A stretch of DNA of 64,000 nt. Source: Muscardinus avellanarius. Lineage: Eukaryota > Chordata > Mammalia > Rodentia > Gliridae. The stretch spans positions 135,239,404-135,303,403 of the forward strand of contig OY726561.1 in the NCBI GenBank assembly GCA_963383645.1, read 5' to 3'. A model generated the notes under the pieces. The model made no database searches, was not told the origin of the DNA, and saw only the letters and a program-made list of their open reading frames with translations. This document shows positions 21,691 to 32,754 of this stretch, one piece after another. The position numbers were made by a program, and so were the translations under genes. The stretch's first letter is position 1, and every line of letters begins with the position of its first letter.

Positions 21691-21865
21691 GTTTTAGATG
21701 TCTGCAACTGGTTACTTCAAGTGGGGTCCAGAGATCTGCAGCATCATCATTGCCTGGGGACTTGCTAGAAATGCAGGCTCTCGGGCCCCATCCTGGATCT
21801 CCTAAAGTCTCAGAAAGAGAAAGATGGAGATAGCGATTAGATAGATAGATGATAGGTAGAGAGAT

Positions 21866-22106
21866 AAGAGATTCTGAGCCGGGCGTGGTGGCGCACGCTT
21901 GTCATCCCAGCATTCTAGAGGCTGAGACCTGGAGGATCGTGGTTCGCAGACAGCCTCAGCTACGCTACTTAGGCCCTCTGCAACTCAGTGAGACCCGGTT
22001 TCAAAATAAAGAATAAAAATAGGGCAGGGGGTATAGCTCGGGGGTCGAACGTCCCTGGGCTCCATCCCCAGACCCGCAAAAAAAAAAAAAAAAAAAAGAG
22101 ATTCTG
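21866..22106 (+). mobile_element. B1-dID SINE with perfect target duplications
   Basis: Element 21877-22095; flanking AAGAGATTCTG at 21866-21876 and 22096-22106. B1 half carries the alternative 'GGATCGTGGTTCGCAGACAG' interior; ID half GTATAGCTCGGGGGTCGAAC; pure poly(A) of about 19. Confidence 0.92.
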
Positions 22107-22250
22107 TATGTTATTGGACTCCTATTGTCCCATCCTTACGACTTTACTTAACATTATTTAGTTCATTTTATAATCTGTATTTTAACAGGTGATCTATACA
22201 CACATTAAAGCTTAACAGGCACTGTTGCATGGCATCTCTGTAGCTATTCA

Positions 22251-22293
22251 CACACACACGCGCACACACACACACACGCACATGCACACACAC
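22251..22293. repeat. (CA)n microsatellite
   Basis: CA units with CG and TG variants. This one is not obviously attached to a SINE. Confidence 0.93.
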
Positions 22294-22579
22294 AGGTTTA
22301 TATGTAAACTCTGTGCCAAACAATGGGGGAATGATTAATTAAATTGTGACATATCCGGGCTAGGAGATATTATGCATTATGCATATTAACAACAAAGAAA
22401 CTGCACTGACACCTGGGGATGTGCTAATAATAACCTAAACGTTAGTTAACTAGTAACTAGCATTTGAGGAGAACACTCACGGCACCTGGACTCAGTTTTA
22501 GTGATTCCCTCCATAGTTATCACAATCATCTGCCAGAATAAACAGTGATGTCACTGACATTTTAAGAGTGATGAGCGGA

Positions 22580-22772
22580 GCCAGGCGTGGTGGCACACAC
22601 TTGTCATCCCAGCCTTTGGGAGGTTGAGACAGGAAGATTGTGGTTCGCAGACAGCCTCAGCTACTTAGTGAGGCGCTCTGCAACTCCGTGAGACCCTGAC
22701 TCAAAATAAGGAATAAAAAATAGGGCTAGGGGTATAGCTCAGAGGTAGCATGCCCCTGAGTTTCATCCCCAG

Positions 22773-22811
<39 letters not shown>
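22580..22811 (+). mobile_element. B1-dID SINE with (ACT)n tail
   Basis: Full B1 and ID halves; the 3' end CCCCAGTAC expands into about thirteen ACT triplets (22773-22811). Confidence 0.9.
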
Positions 22812-22839
22812 AAAAAATAAAAGAGCAGTTAGTGAAAGC

Positions 22840-23035
22840 CAAGTGGAATGGTGCACAACTGTAATTCCAGTACTTGGGAGGCGAGACAGGAGGATCGCCG
22901 TTTCAAGGCCAGCCTCAGCCATTTAGTGAGGCCCTCAGCAACTTAGCAAGCTCTTGTTTCAAAATAAAAAAATAAAAGAGGGCTGGGAGGGTAGAATGCC
23001 TCTGGGTTCAATCCCTGGTACCATGCACACATGAA
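22840..23035 (+). mobile_element. B1-dID SINE, older
   Basis: B1 half (GTAATTCCAGTACTTGGGAG), ID half partly deleted (GGGCTGGGAGGGTAGAATGC lacks the usual 'agctcagagg'). Confidence 0.82.
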
Positions 23036-24064
23036 AAAGGAGTGGTAAATGAGGCCCAGAGAGGGTGAAGACCTCGCTTATGGTCGGACAGCCAGAGCTC
23101 AGGCTGTTGATTGCAGAGTCCATGCGTCTCACTGCTGCTAACGTCAAATGACGAAGCCACAGGGAATCGTGTATGTGCCGTGACTGCAGCTACGAGGATG
23201 TATATAGAACATTCCCTTACACTGTCATATCGTGTTATTGTAATAAAGATAATAAAAACCAGCACGCCTCAAACTGACTACAGCTTTATCCAGCTGCAAC
23301 AGTATTTCTAGCACCTCTCTTACATTTTCCTTCAATTTAAACAATGTTTGCAATATAAGAATAATAGACACAGCACACACAAAAATCATATACGCGAAAG
23401 GGCGTAAAATGCAAAGTAAAGAATCCCTCCCCAATACTCCTCTTCCACCATGAGATAACCACGGTTAGCATTTTCTTGTACATCTCTCCAAAATATGTTC
23501 TGCATTTAAAATAGTGAACACACACATACACAGAGGTACATGTACAATACAACACGCACGCGCTCCACCCTTAGCTTGGATACACATGCGAAAGCAGCCT
23601 CGTGATTGGCTCCTGTTTTATTTATGATAAATTGGAACACCAAGATATTTCTCACATAAAGTGTTATTAAGTTTCCATCTCTCCATCTTGTGCGGGGGTT
23701 TTTCCCCCTCACTTAAATGTAGGATATTTTATGTCTTCTTATTACGTTTCATGTAGCTGGTTGTGTTCTAGCATTCCAGTGAATTGAATCTTTTTTTTTT
23801 TAATCCTGGTCCTAAAGTATAGAAGCTTTCTCTCTCACAAATCTCATAAGCATGCCCTGATTTTCCAGGCCTGGAGGAAAAAGCTGCAGGGCAGAGTGAG
23901 GGTTGGTTTATGAGGGTTGCTATAACAGTAAAGCAAAAAGAACCTACTAGAAGGTTACCAACGGTTGTCTGAATAATGGGGGAAATATTTTCACTTTTTG
24001 CTCTTCTCTGTCTTTCAAATGTTTAGCAATGAGCAAGGTCAGTGTTGTCATTATAGAAAGGACA
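23036..24064. other. Unassigned non-coding sequence
   Basis: AT-rich, no gene. A stretch near 23820-24060 has no repeat match I can name. Confidence 0.35.
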
Positions 24065-24238
24065 GCCGGTCATTGTGGTGCACACCTGTAATGCCAGGAC
24101 TTGGGAGACTGAGAACGGAGGATCGCAGGTGCACAGTCAGCCTCAGCAACTAAGTGAGACCCTGTTGCAAAATAAAAAGTAAAATGAGGTTGGGGGTGTA
24201 ACTCAGAGGTAGAATGCCCCAGGGTCTCATCCCCAGTA

Positions 24239-24278
<40 letters not shown>
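24065..24278 (+). mobile_element. B1-dID SINE with (CA)n tail
   Basis: B1 half, ID half GTGTAACTCAGAGGTAGAAT, then about twenty CA units grown from the CCAGTACCA end (24239-24278). Confidence 0.9.
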
Positions 24279-24283
<5 letters not shown>

Positions 24284-25029
24284 TAGGCACAAAAGGTATT
24301 AAAGGTAATATTTTATAAATTAGCCTTTTGTCTCCCTCTCTTCATATCTTTCTGAAAGACATTACGTAGCCATTTCCTTTGCTGCAAGGCCGTGGCATCT
24401 CCCGCCATGTCAGTCCACTGGCTTTGGTTTGGGCTTGAACCAGCAGACCTGCTCTGGCGCAAAGGGCACAGCATCTGATACGAGCAGGGCTTTATCTAGT
24501 GGCGTGGTTTGTCTTGGTCATTTGTGCTTCTGCTACTCACCATCCACCTTGGTTGAAACATGCCCCGAGCAGCTGTTGATCCCAGAACCAAGGGTCCTTG
24601 GGGCAGATGAACACTTGGGTCCCAACCTAAGAGTTTCTTCCATCGAGTCCACCTTCCCCTTTCCTCCCCTAGATGGCCTCCCTTCCACCATCAATCTATA
24701 GAACCCCAGTGAGGAAAATGAATGCAATTTGGGAAGTCTTTTGTACCAAGGGCCAACTCCTGGACAGGCTGAAGGTGCACCCCGACAGCGGGTACCTGCC
24801 CTCCTCTTTTGACCGCACACCCTGCTTCTTGCTTTGAGCCCCATCATCAGCCACTACATATATTAAAGTATTGACTCCCAGTGCCTTATTTGACCTTGTT
24901 TGGAAATAGATGCGGATGTAATTATTTGAGGTCTCAGTAGAACAGGGTGGGTTCCTGACCCAGTATGACTGGCATCACTGCATAAGGGAAATTAGGATCC
25001 AGAGACATAAACACTGGGAGGATGCTATG
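24279..25029. other. Unassigned non-coding sequence
   Basis: No repeat or gene recognised. Overlapping 90-104 codon frames on both strands (24429-24847) have no family features. Confidence 0.35.
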
Positions 25030-25515
25030 GGAACACAAAAGCAGCTCCATGAATTATGGGGCATACACGCAATGGAATTTTACTCATCCACAAAGAAGAG
25101 CAAAATTATGTCATTTGCAGGAAAATGGATGGAACTGGAGAATATTATGGTGAGATCAGCTGGTCACGGAAAGTGAAGGTTCATACGTTTCCTCTCCTAT
25201 ATGGAAGCTAGGGAGAAATTGGGAGACAAGAGGAACTCCAAATAAAGGAGAAGACGCCCTAGTGGAGTGCTGGAGGCCATCTAGGGGAGGAAAGGGGAAG
25301 GTGGACTCGATGAAAGAAACACTTCAAATGAAGCTACGGAGTTATACAAAATGATCAGTGCCAATCTCAATATCGTGTAAGGAAACGGGGAGGTGAGGGA
25401 GTGGGATGGGGTCTTGGAGGAAGCTCACTAGGTGCTGTGCGCATGAAGTCAGTAACTTCATTACGATTATTTATTTATAAAATAAATAAAAGCATATTAA
25501 AAAATAAATTGTCTG
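25030..25515 (+). mobile_element. 5'-truncated L1 3' end
   Basis: TTTTACTCATCCACAAAGAA, GTCATTTGCAGGAAAATGGA, ATATGGAAGCTAGGGAGAAA, then the G-rich 3'UTR (GGGAGTGGGATGGGG) and an A-rich end. Confidence 0.85.
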
Positions 25516-25577
25516 ACTTCTAGCCCACAATGTCACATACACCAAAGGGCTAATCATGAAAGTCTTACATACAAATT

Positions 25578-25589
25578 AAATCTCCTGAT
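25578..25589. repeat. Left flank repeat of the composite (candidate target duplication)
   Basis: AAATCTCCTGAT here matches AAATCCCCTGAT at 28617-28628 with one difference, directly after the A-rich tail of the composite. Confidence 0.6.
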
Positions 25590-25917
25590 TTAATTTGGGC
25601 GGGCAGCAGGTGGCCCAGCCTGTGCCCTGGAAGGCCCGGTGCTGGACAGGAGGCCGAGCCCGCATTCCGGGAGGCCCACTACTGAGCAAGAGGCTGAGCC
25701 GCGTGTCCGGAGGAACTCAGTGCCGCTGTGCTGTGCCGGAGCTGCCGTGCGCTGAGAACAGCAGATCCTGCTCTACGTGGTGAGGCTGTGGGACTCTGCC
25801 CTTGGAAGGGAGAAAAAATTCATTGCTGCTGTGTCCTGATCCCACAACCTCTTCAAACCACACATACTGTCCTATCTTATTTTAAAAAAGAAAAGAAGAA
25901 AAAAGAATAAATATTGG
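25590..25917 (+). repeat. GC-rich tether-like block of the composite
   Basis: Its second half (GTGAGGCTGTGGGACTCTGC, then GGAGAAAAAATTCATTGCTG) parallels 26938-26990 and, inverted, 18905-18960. It ends in AAAAAAGAAAAGAAG, an old A-rich tail. Confidence 0.7.
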
Positions 25918-26798
25918 AGAGGGTTTAAGATGGCCACGGCAGCAGCCAGGATTCTGAAGATGCAGACAAAACATATCCAGCTGACCTGGAACTTTTGGAA
26001 AAATCCCCGTGAAGGGTGACAGCTTCTTCCTTACATGTTTAAGAATTCTGGACATCATCTGTAAGGAGGGAGCTCAGTGGAGAACTAGGAGGAAGGTGGT
26101 GGCGGCAGTGGCGGCAGCGGTGGCTGCGGTGGCGGTGGAGGCTAGTATTTGGGAGAGGCAGAGATCTGATCCAACCCACCCTCATCTTCTGAAGAAATTG
26201 CCCCAAAGGTGGGATGCTACCCTCGCACATGCTCAGGAATACTGGACAACATGCAGTGTGGGAAAAGAGTTTGGGAAAGAATTGAGATGGTGGAGGCAGC
26301 GGCAACGACAGCGGCCAGTATTCAGGAGAGTCAGAGATCTGATGCAACACACCTGGATCTCTTGAAGAAATAACCCCAGAGGCAGAACACTACCACCGCG
26401 CATGCTTGGAACTTGGGACAACATGCTGTGTGAAGAGGGTGCTGGGAAGAGAACCGAGATGGCTATGACAGCAGCAGCAGTGGTTAGTATTTGGTAGAGA
26501 TAGAGATTCAATCCAATCCACATCATTATTTTAAAGAAATATCCTCAAAGGTACACCGCTACTGCTGCACATGCTCGGGAATTCTGGAAAACAAACTGTG
26601 TGGGAAGGGTGCTTGGGAGAGAACCGAGATGGCAGTGGCAGCAGCAGCAGTGGTGGTGACCAGAGTTTGTAGGGGCAGTCAGATCCAGTCCAGTCCACTG
26701 TGAACTACTGAGGAAATCTCCCCAAAAGTAGACTGCTCCTCCCACATATGATTGGGATTTCTGGACAACATGCTAAGTGGTAAAAGGGTTTGGGGGGT
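25918..26798 (+). repeat. Five tandem ~170-bp monomers (L1 5'UTR-monomer-like)
   Basis: Units start near 25918, 26081, 26281, 26451 and 26621. Each opens with a GA-rich box ending in a variant of GAGATGG/AAGATGG, then CAG/GGC triplets, GTATT, CAGAGATCTGATCCA, a GAAGAAAT block, and ends with GACAACATGCTGTGTG. Lengths are about 163, 200, 170, 170 and 178. The design recalls rodent L1 5'UTR promoter monomers; the AAGATGGCC of unit 1 fits a YY1 site. Confidence 0.75.
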
Positions 26799-27068
26799 TT
26801 CAGAGGGAGTCCCACATGGTCAGGGTGGACCACCACACTGCGGGTTCTGGGAATCATCAGCCTTCATGGCCACCATGCTCCTCTGCGCAGAGTGGGAGGC
26901 CAGGGTATGTATTCGGAGAGCAGAGCCTGCTCTCCGAAGTGAAGCTGTGGACCTCTGCCTTTGGAGGGAGAACAAAATTTTATTGTCACCGGGTATCTGG
27001 GGTCCCAGCTTCCGCAAAAGACATGTAGTGCTCCCTCATATTTAAAAATAAAAAAAAAAATCAAAGAA
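26799..27068 (+). repeat. Tether block with A-rich end
   Basis: Follows the last monomer: GGGAGTCCCACATGGTCAGG, then GAAGCTGTGGACCTCTGCCT and GTATCTGGGGTCCCAGCTTC, ending in an A-rich run at 27044-27060. Also present inverted at 18885-19090. Confidence 0.72.
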
Positions 27069-27266
27069 CGCCAGGCATGGTAGCACATGCTTGTAATCCC
27101 TTCACTTGGGAGGCAGAGACAGGAGGATTGCTCAGGCTCCAGGCCAGCCTTGCTGGCTTGAGAGACCCTGTTTTCAAATAAAACTATATATATTTTTAAA
27201 AAGTGGGTCCCTGAAAGTAAATCCAGAGGTGGAAGGGTTTCCAGGAACCCCAGTACCACCAAAAAA
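27069..27266 (+). mobile_element. B1-dID SINE within the composite
   Basis: Head GCCAGGCATGGTAGCACATG, GCCTTGCTGGCTTGAGAGAC, ID half GTTTCCAGGAACCCCAGTAC. The tail is AAAAAA then a run of ten G. No direct repeat of its own is visible. Confidence 0.87.
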
Positions 27267-27364
27267 GGGGGGGGGGAAGGGACCATCTGTAGACGACCTG
27301 CTCATAGTGACAGAGAACAGAGCCTGATGCACAACAAGACAGCAAGGCTGGAGGTGGAGCCTCG

Positions 27365-28190
27365 GAGGCCAGGATAGGAGCCTGCCAGGCGGCTAGGCCA
27401 GTGCTGGGGCAGTGAGGCCCATATCGGAGCCTGCTGTGAGGCAAAGCCAGTGCTGGGGCCTCGGAGGCTGGGATCTGAGCCTGCCGAGGGGTGAGGCTGC
27501 TGTCGGGGCCAGCAAGGATGAGATCGGGGCCTGATGTGAGGCAAGGCAGGTGCTGGGGCCTCCGAGGCCGGGATCTGAGCCTCCCAAGGGGTGAGGACAG
27601 TGTCGGGATCAGCAAGGCTGGGATTGGAGCCTGCTGAGAGGTAAGGCTGGTGCTTGGGCCAGTGAAACCAGGATCGTAGCCTACTGAGAGGCAAGGCCGG
27701 TGCTGGGGCCTCCGAGGCCAGAATTGGAACCTGCCGAGGGGTGAGACTGGTATCGGGGCCAGCAAGGCCAAGATCAGAGCCTGCCATGAGACACGACCAT
27801 TGCTGGGGATTCGGAGGCAGAGATTGGAGCCTGCCGAGGGGTGAGGTTGGTACCGGGGCTAGTGAGATTGGGATTGGAGTTTGCCGTGAGGCAAGGCCAG
27901 TGCTGGGGCCTCGGAGGCTGGGATTGGAGCCTACTGAGGGGGGAGGCCGGTGCTGGAGTCAGCAAGGCTGGGATCGGTGTCTGCCATTTGGTGAGGCTGT
28001 AGCTGGAGCCAGTGAGGCCGAAATAGGAGCTAGCCTAAAGACAAGGCCGGTGCTGGGGCCCCCAAGGCTGGGATCAGAGCCTGCCACGAGACAAGGCCGG
28101 TACTGGAACCAGCAAGGCTGGGAGCAGAATTTACTGGGTGGCCAGGCCTGTGCTAGGGCCTTCAAGAGTAGGATTGAAACTTGTAAAGCG
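27365..28190 (+). repeat. VNTR of 50-bp GC-rich units (about 16 copies, A/B alternation)
   Basis: Each unit begins GAGGC or AAGGC and runs 50 bases. Type A contains GCCGAGGGGTGAGG and ends CCAGC or CCAGT; type B contains GTGAGGCAAGGCC and ends GGGGCCTCG or CCTCC. Types mostly alternate, giving a 100-bp higher-order period. Long Pro/Ala/Ser-rich or Gly/Arg-rich frames across it on both strands result from the repeat. Confidence 0.93.
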
Positions 28191-28194
28191 GCAT

Positions 28195-28616
28195 ACACAA
28201 AGAAATATCACAGAAAATTTAAAAAATCGGATGCTCTCCCTAATATGCAAAACTAGGAAGAAATGGGTAATAGGAGGGAATATAATGGAAGAAGTGACCA
28301 ATCAGAGGGGAGGGGATGGGGGAAGATGGCATCTCTTTAAAGCACATGATGTATGTAAATAAATATATCAATGTTAAACAGTAAATCAAGCATGGGATTG
28401 AGGAAGGGTGAAGGAGTGGGATGGGGATTGGATAAAGGTTGATTGGACGATGTGTACTTGGATATCCTAACAAGTCTTGTATTCCATTGTGATGTTTGAC
28501 TACAGTGCACCAATGCATGTATGTCTACGCAAGTCTTTTATCCCATTATGATGTATGAATACAGTGCATCAATAAAAAATTTAATTAAAAAAACCCCAAA
28601 AAACCAAAACAAAAAC
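28195..28616 (+). mobile_element. L1 3' end closing the composite
   Basis: AAATCGGATGCTCTCCCTAA matches the same point in the L1 at 38130. The 3'UTR carries GGGATGGGGATTGG, and the end CAGTGCATCAATAAAAAATT is followed by an A-rich tail. A second, near-duplicate end block (CAGTGCACCAATGCATGTAT, 28502) precedes it. Confidence 0.82.
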
Positions 28617-28628
28617 AAATCCCCTGAT
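28617..28628. repeat. Right flank repeat of the composite
   Basis: AAATCCCCTGAT; partner of 25578-25589. Confidence 0.6.
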
Positions 28629-28639
28629 AGCACTAGAGT

Positions 28640-28860
28640 ACAGCTATCTCAGAGTACTCTTAATCTGCCAAGCTAGGGATTTTTACCAAATAAAGTAAAA
28701 TAAAGAAAGTTCAACTTAGAATATTAGAAGTGTAGAGTTAAAAAGGACCTAAAGATTGACTATCTCAAATCTCCCTTTTACTGATAAGGAATCGGAGGCC
28801 CAAGAAAGAAAATGACCTGGCTAAAATGAGTCCTGGGCAAAGACCAGAATATAAGGTTTC
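28640..28860. mobile_element. Ancient interspersed repeat (MIR/L2 class)
   Basis: TCCCTTTTACTGATAAGGAA followed by GAGGCCCAAGAAAG is the diverged 'ttttacagatgaggaaactgaggc' signature of ancient mammalian repeats. Confidence 0.5.
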
Positions 28861-28982
28861 TACTTTGGTTTTCCTATGACCACATTGACAAGATGATTTT
28901 TTTTTCAGGTGGGGAGGGGTCAGTGATGGCTCTAATTAATTGCATCTTTATTTTCTAATTATTCCATGATCATTTATTTAAT

Positions 28983-29199
28983 AATACTTTTCAGCCAGGT
29001 GCATGCTTGTAATCCCAGCATTCAGGAGGCTGAGACAGGAGGATCGTGGTTCACGGACAGCCTCGCTACTTAGTAAGGCCCTTTGCAACTCTTTGAGTCT
29101 CACTCTTTGCAACAGTGAGACCCTATTTCAAAATAAAGAATAAAAAAAATAGGGCTGGAGGTGTAGCTCAAAGATAGAATACCACAAAAAATACTTTTC
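28983..29199 (+). mobile_element. B1-dID SINE with target duplications
   Basis: AATACTTTTCA flanks the element (about 28983 and 29189). An extra 'ctctttgagtctcactctttgcaa' duplication lies in the B1-ID junction. Confidence 0.85.
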
Positions 29200-29339
29200 A
29201 TGTTATTTTTATTATAGGAGGAAACTTGCATATTGTTATGCAATTTCATATTGTACAGTAGAGCTCACCCTAGAAAGTAATACCTAGGTTGTCCCCTTTC
29301 ACCCCAAACATAGAAGATGCTCTCTCCTGAGTTAACCAC

Positions 29340-29449
29340 TCCTGTCTTCAGCCTCTCTCTTCCCTCCTCTCCCTCTCTCCTCTCTCCTCTCTCCTCTCTC
29401 CTCTCTCCTCTCTCCTCTCTCCTCTCTCCTCTCTCCTCTCTCCTCTCTC

Positions 29450-29484
<35 letters not shown>
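29340..29484. repeat. (CTCTCCT)n then (CT)n at a SINE tail
   Basis: About fifteen heptamers plus CT units adjoining the minus-strand SINE that starts at 29486. Confidence 0.95.
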
Positions 29485-29485
<1 letters not shown>

Positions 29486-29488
<3 letters not shown>

Positions 29489-29690
29489 GTGATACTGGGG
29501 ATTGAACCTCCATTCTACCTCCAAGCTACACCTCTAGTCCAATTTTTTATTCTTTATTTTGAAACAAGTTCTTACTAAGTTGTGGAGGGCCTCATTAAGT
29601 AGCTGAGGCTGGCCACAAACTCGGATCCTCCTGTCTCAGCCTCCCAAGTACTGGGATTACAAGAAGCATGGGCCACCACATCTGGCTGTC
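29486..29690 (-). mobile_element. B1-dID SINE, old type
   Basis: GATACTGGGGATTGAACCTC, ACTAAGTTGTGGAGGGCCTC, CCTCCCAAGTACTGGGATTA and CCACCACATCTGGCT in minus orientation. Confidence 0.87.
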
Positions 29691-29699
29691 TTTAGCGTT

Positions 29700-31060
29700 T
29701 CTGATAGTTGCCACAAAATAATATGCTTATCCTCTTTGGTTCTACTTTCCGGCAGGTTTAATTTTTAGCATTTTAAGTTATTACACTTATGAATAATGCA
29801 ATCAAACTTCTGTTTTTTGATTCTTGACTTCGGATATTACCTATTGCCTCCAATGAATAAAAAAGAAACCAGCTTTCATCTCTATGTTGCACTTTTTACG
29901 TGGTCAAAGTTTGTAACATTTGCTTTCAATCTGTAATGATAGCTTAGTTATGTTAGTAATCTGCCCATAACTTAATCCCAAAATATAAATACCTAACACT
30001 TCAAGTATTAGGAATACAGAAAGATTGTTCTCCAGACACCAATACTTTGGGTTTTTTCTCCTCATAAATATGTCTTCTCTGTTGTCACCAAGGCAGACCA
30101 CTCAGAAAGTACAAGTCAAGTGCTTTATCTTTTCTTAAATTTCTTCCAGCTCATCCCTTCAGTTCATAACCATACTCCCGCCCTAATTTGCTTTTAATGA
30201 TAGAACCAGGCCTTCCTTGGTCAGCCTTCCCGTTTTCCTATCTATCTTGAATTCCTGTTCAACATTTGACTAATAGACACTCTTTAAGTGTCTTATTTCT
30301 GCTGCTGATCAAATGATCTACTTTCCAGCAGGTTTAATTTTAATTTCTCTCCAAAGTGTTCTTGGTAGAAATGCTGTTTCCTGTTCTTGTGTAACTAGAA
30401 CACTCTTGGCTTGCTAAATACCTGTTACCCCATGTTGAGAAGCCACATTTTCTGTTTCTTTTATTTGGTTTGCAAGTATCTGGAATATAGCCTTGAGCCT
30501 TTTGGTCCCAGGGAATATACATGGAGGGAATGAGTGCACACTTTCTGGGTTGTCTTTATTTCACCCTCACACCTGACTGACCATTTAGACTGACATCGAA
30601 TTCTTGCTTGAAATTATTGTTCCTCAGAATTTTGAAGGCATCTCTCCTTTGCCTTCCCTCCAGAATCCCCCATTGTTCTCAGTCTCCGTCCATTTTCCTT
30701 TTCTTCTCTCGAAGTAATTTCTTTTCTTCTCTCGAGGAATTTGTAGGATTTTCTCTTATTCTTGAGACTAAGAGAAATTTCACCAAGCCTTCTCTTGGTG
30801 AGAGCTTTCATGCATGAATCTCAGCTGTCATTTGGTGGAACCTTTCTGTCCAAAGAATCACTTTCTTCTTTAGCTCCACATCACTTTCTCGTAATATTTC
30901 CTTGATAATTTGCCACCATTTATTTTCTAATTTTTTTCATGTTTCCCTCTAAATCTTTTATATGAATATTGGACCTGCTGCATCTGTCTTTCAGCTTCTT
31001 AACTCAATTACAGTTTTCATTTTGTTCTATATTTTGAGGCACTAACATAACTTTATTTGT
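29700..31060 (-). mobile_element. Ancient LINE remnant (HAL1/L1 ORF1-like, low confidence)
   Basis: 30590-30990 resembles antisense ORF1-region sequence of ancient L1/HAL1 elements: CAGAATTTTGAAGGCATCTC, TGTAGGATTTTCTCTTATTC, and GATAATTTGCCACCATTTAT followed by ATATTGGACCTGCTGCAT. The left half is too diverged to assign. Confidence 0.42.
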
Positions 31061-31379
31061 CAGAGGACCAACTTTGTCTTCAGCTGTGATCTTATTATTC
31101 AGAACACAATTTAATTTTGTATTTTTGCAATCATATTTGATTGGCAAGAACACTTTTTGTTTTCTGATAATGCATTTAAAATTATCTAGTTCTTCTAGGA
31201 ATACAATTTTCATTAAATTGTTGTGTATACTAATAATAATTATTTTTAGGCACATAGTATTTTGAATTTGCTCTTTTTGTTTAACGTTGTATATTGGCAA
31301 TTGTTACATCAGGATCCATAGGGCTGCTTTAATTTTTCAATAGTTAACATTAAACTGTGTTATCTATTTTATATATGTG

Positions 31380-32754
31380 TAATTTTTTTTGCAAAACATT
31401 AGCAATAGATGTCTGGTTTTTTAAAAAGAATTGATATTATTCAAATAATGCTGCTGTGATTTTCCTTGCATTAATCTCTTTGAATATATAGACTGTATTT
31501 AAATAGAATATATTCTCAGATATAAAAAAGGGATATTCAATTGAAAAGTAATCAAAAGAGAACCCAGGAATTAATAGACTCTGTCTATAACAAAGTTCAG
31601 ACAACTGAAGATAATAAATTACAAAAACCTAAAAAAAATTAAAAGGTGCATATCTACAGCTCATTTGGATAAATACTTTCAAGTCTCCATTCATTGAATT
31701 TATATCTATTTATGTTCCCCCCAAGAGTAGAAAGAGTTCTCTTTCCTGTAGCCCAACAAAGTATGCTATAGGCTTGATCCATATAATGAGTGAAAAAATG
31801 TGATTTTTTGGTTTGATTTGCATTTTTTCTTATTATGTGCAATATTAAATTTTATACGTTCAAAAGTCCTTTGCAATTCCATTTCTGCTAACTATTCAGT
31901 TAAACCTGGACTACATTTCTGTTAAGTTATTGACTTTTTAAAATGTTATATAGACCTTTCTCTATATATGTGTTAAAAAAATTAGTCTTTGTTATTATGT
32001 ATGTTAAAAGCATGTATGTTGACATACTCATGGAATTTTTGCTATCCTACATTTTCAATAGACATTCAATTTTAGGACACCTTTAGCTATTAAGAAAAAC
32101 TAAACATAGTACACAGTTCTTATATACTCCCTCCCAGTTCCTTCATTATTAACATCTTGTATTAGTATGGCTCAGTTGTAACAAGCCATGAACCAATTTT
32201 GAGAAATTGTTATTAACTCAAGCCCATAATTTATTTGGATTCTCTTCATTGTTATACAATGATGGTTTCTGTCCCAGAGCCCTGTCCCATATTCATTTAG
32301 TCATTATCTCTTCTTAGACCACTTTGGGCTGTGACAGTTTCTCAGACTTGCCTTGTTTGGGATGACCTTCACAGATGGAGGAATAATGGTCAGGTATTTT
32401 GCAGAATGCCCTTCAATCGGGGCTTGCCTGAAGTTTCTCTCATGATCACACTGGAGGAAGAGCAGTGATTCCCACATCATGTAAAGTGAACCCACTATAA
32501 ACACGACTTATCACCGCCGATGTTAACCTTTACTACCTGAAAGAGGCGGCTCCAGAGGTAGCTGGGTTTCTCTACCATAGACTTAACTCTCTCTCTTTCT
32601 GCACTTTAAACTTTGAAAGGAAATCGCCATGTGTAACCTACACTCAAGAGTGGGGCCTGAAACTCCAGTGTCTTGAAGCAGAATATTGTCATGCATTATT
32701 GAGAATTCTTTTGCACTGCCAACTAGTCCATTCTCCCTCTTGCCTGTGTGTATA
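31380..32754 (-). mobile_element. L1M remnants, antisense
   Basis: 31795-31990 is a decayed antisense ORF2 stretch (GGTTTGATTTGCATTTTTTC). 32030-32480 resembles an antisense L1M 3'UTR (TTCATTATTAACATCTTGTA, ACAAGCCATGAACCAATTTT). AT-rich and heavily diverged; possibly more than one insertion. Confidence 0.55.

Larger units (their letters stand above)
25590..28616 (+). mobile_element. Composite retroelement candidate (GC module, monomers, B1-dID, VNTR, L1 3' end)
   Basis: A 3-kb stretch bounded by the imperfect 12-bp direct repeat. Modules in order: GC-rich block with A-rich end (25590-25917), five tandem ~170-bp monomers (25918-26798), a 'tether' with A-rich end (26799-27068), a B1-dID copy without target duplications of its own (27069-27266), a short link, a 50-bp VNTR (27365-28190), and an L1 3' end with polyadenylation signal and A-rich tail (28195-28616). 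No open reading frame has enzymatic features. The single flanking repeat and the L1 tail suggest mobilisation as one unit by L1 machinery. The alternative is several nested insertions whose own duplications have decayed. Confidence 0.55.

Noticed and set aside
25918..26798. CRISPR-like or satellite array
   Set aside because: Repeats are contiguous without spacers, and the setting is a mammalian genome; they fit retroelement monomers better.
27196..28256. Long open frames (up to 191 codons) on both strands across 27.2-28.3 kb
   Set aside because: They run through a 50-bp tandem repeat without stop codons in several frames at once; composition is dictated by the repeat and there are no domains.
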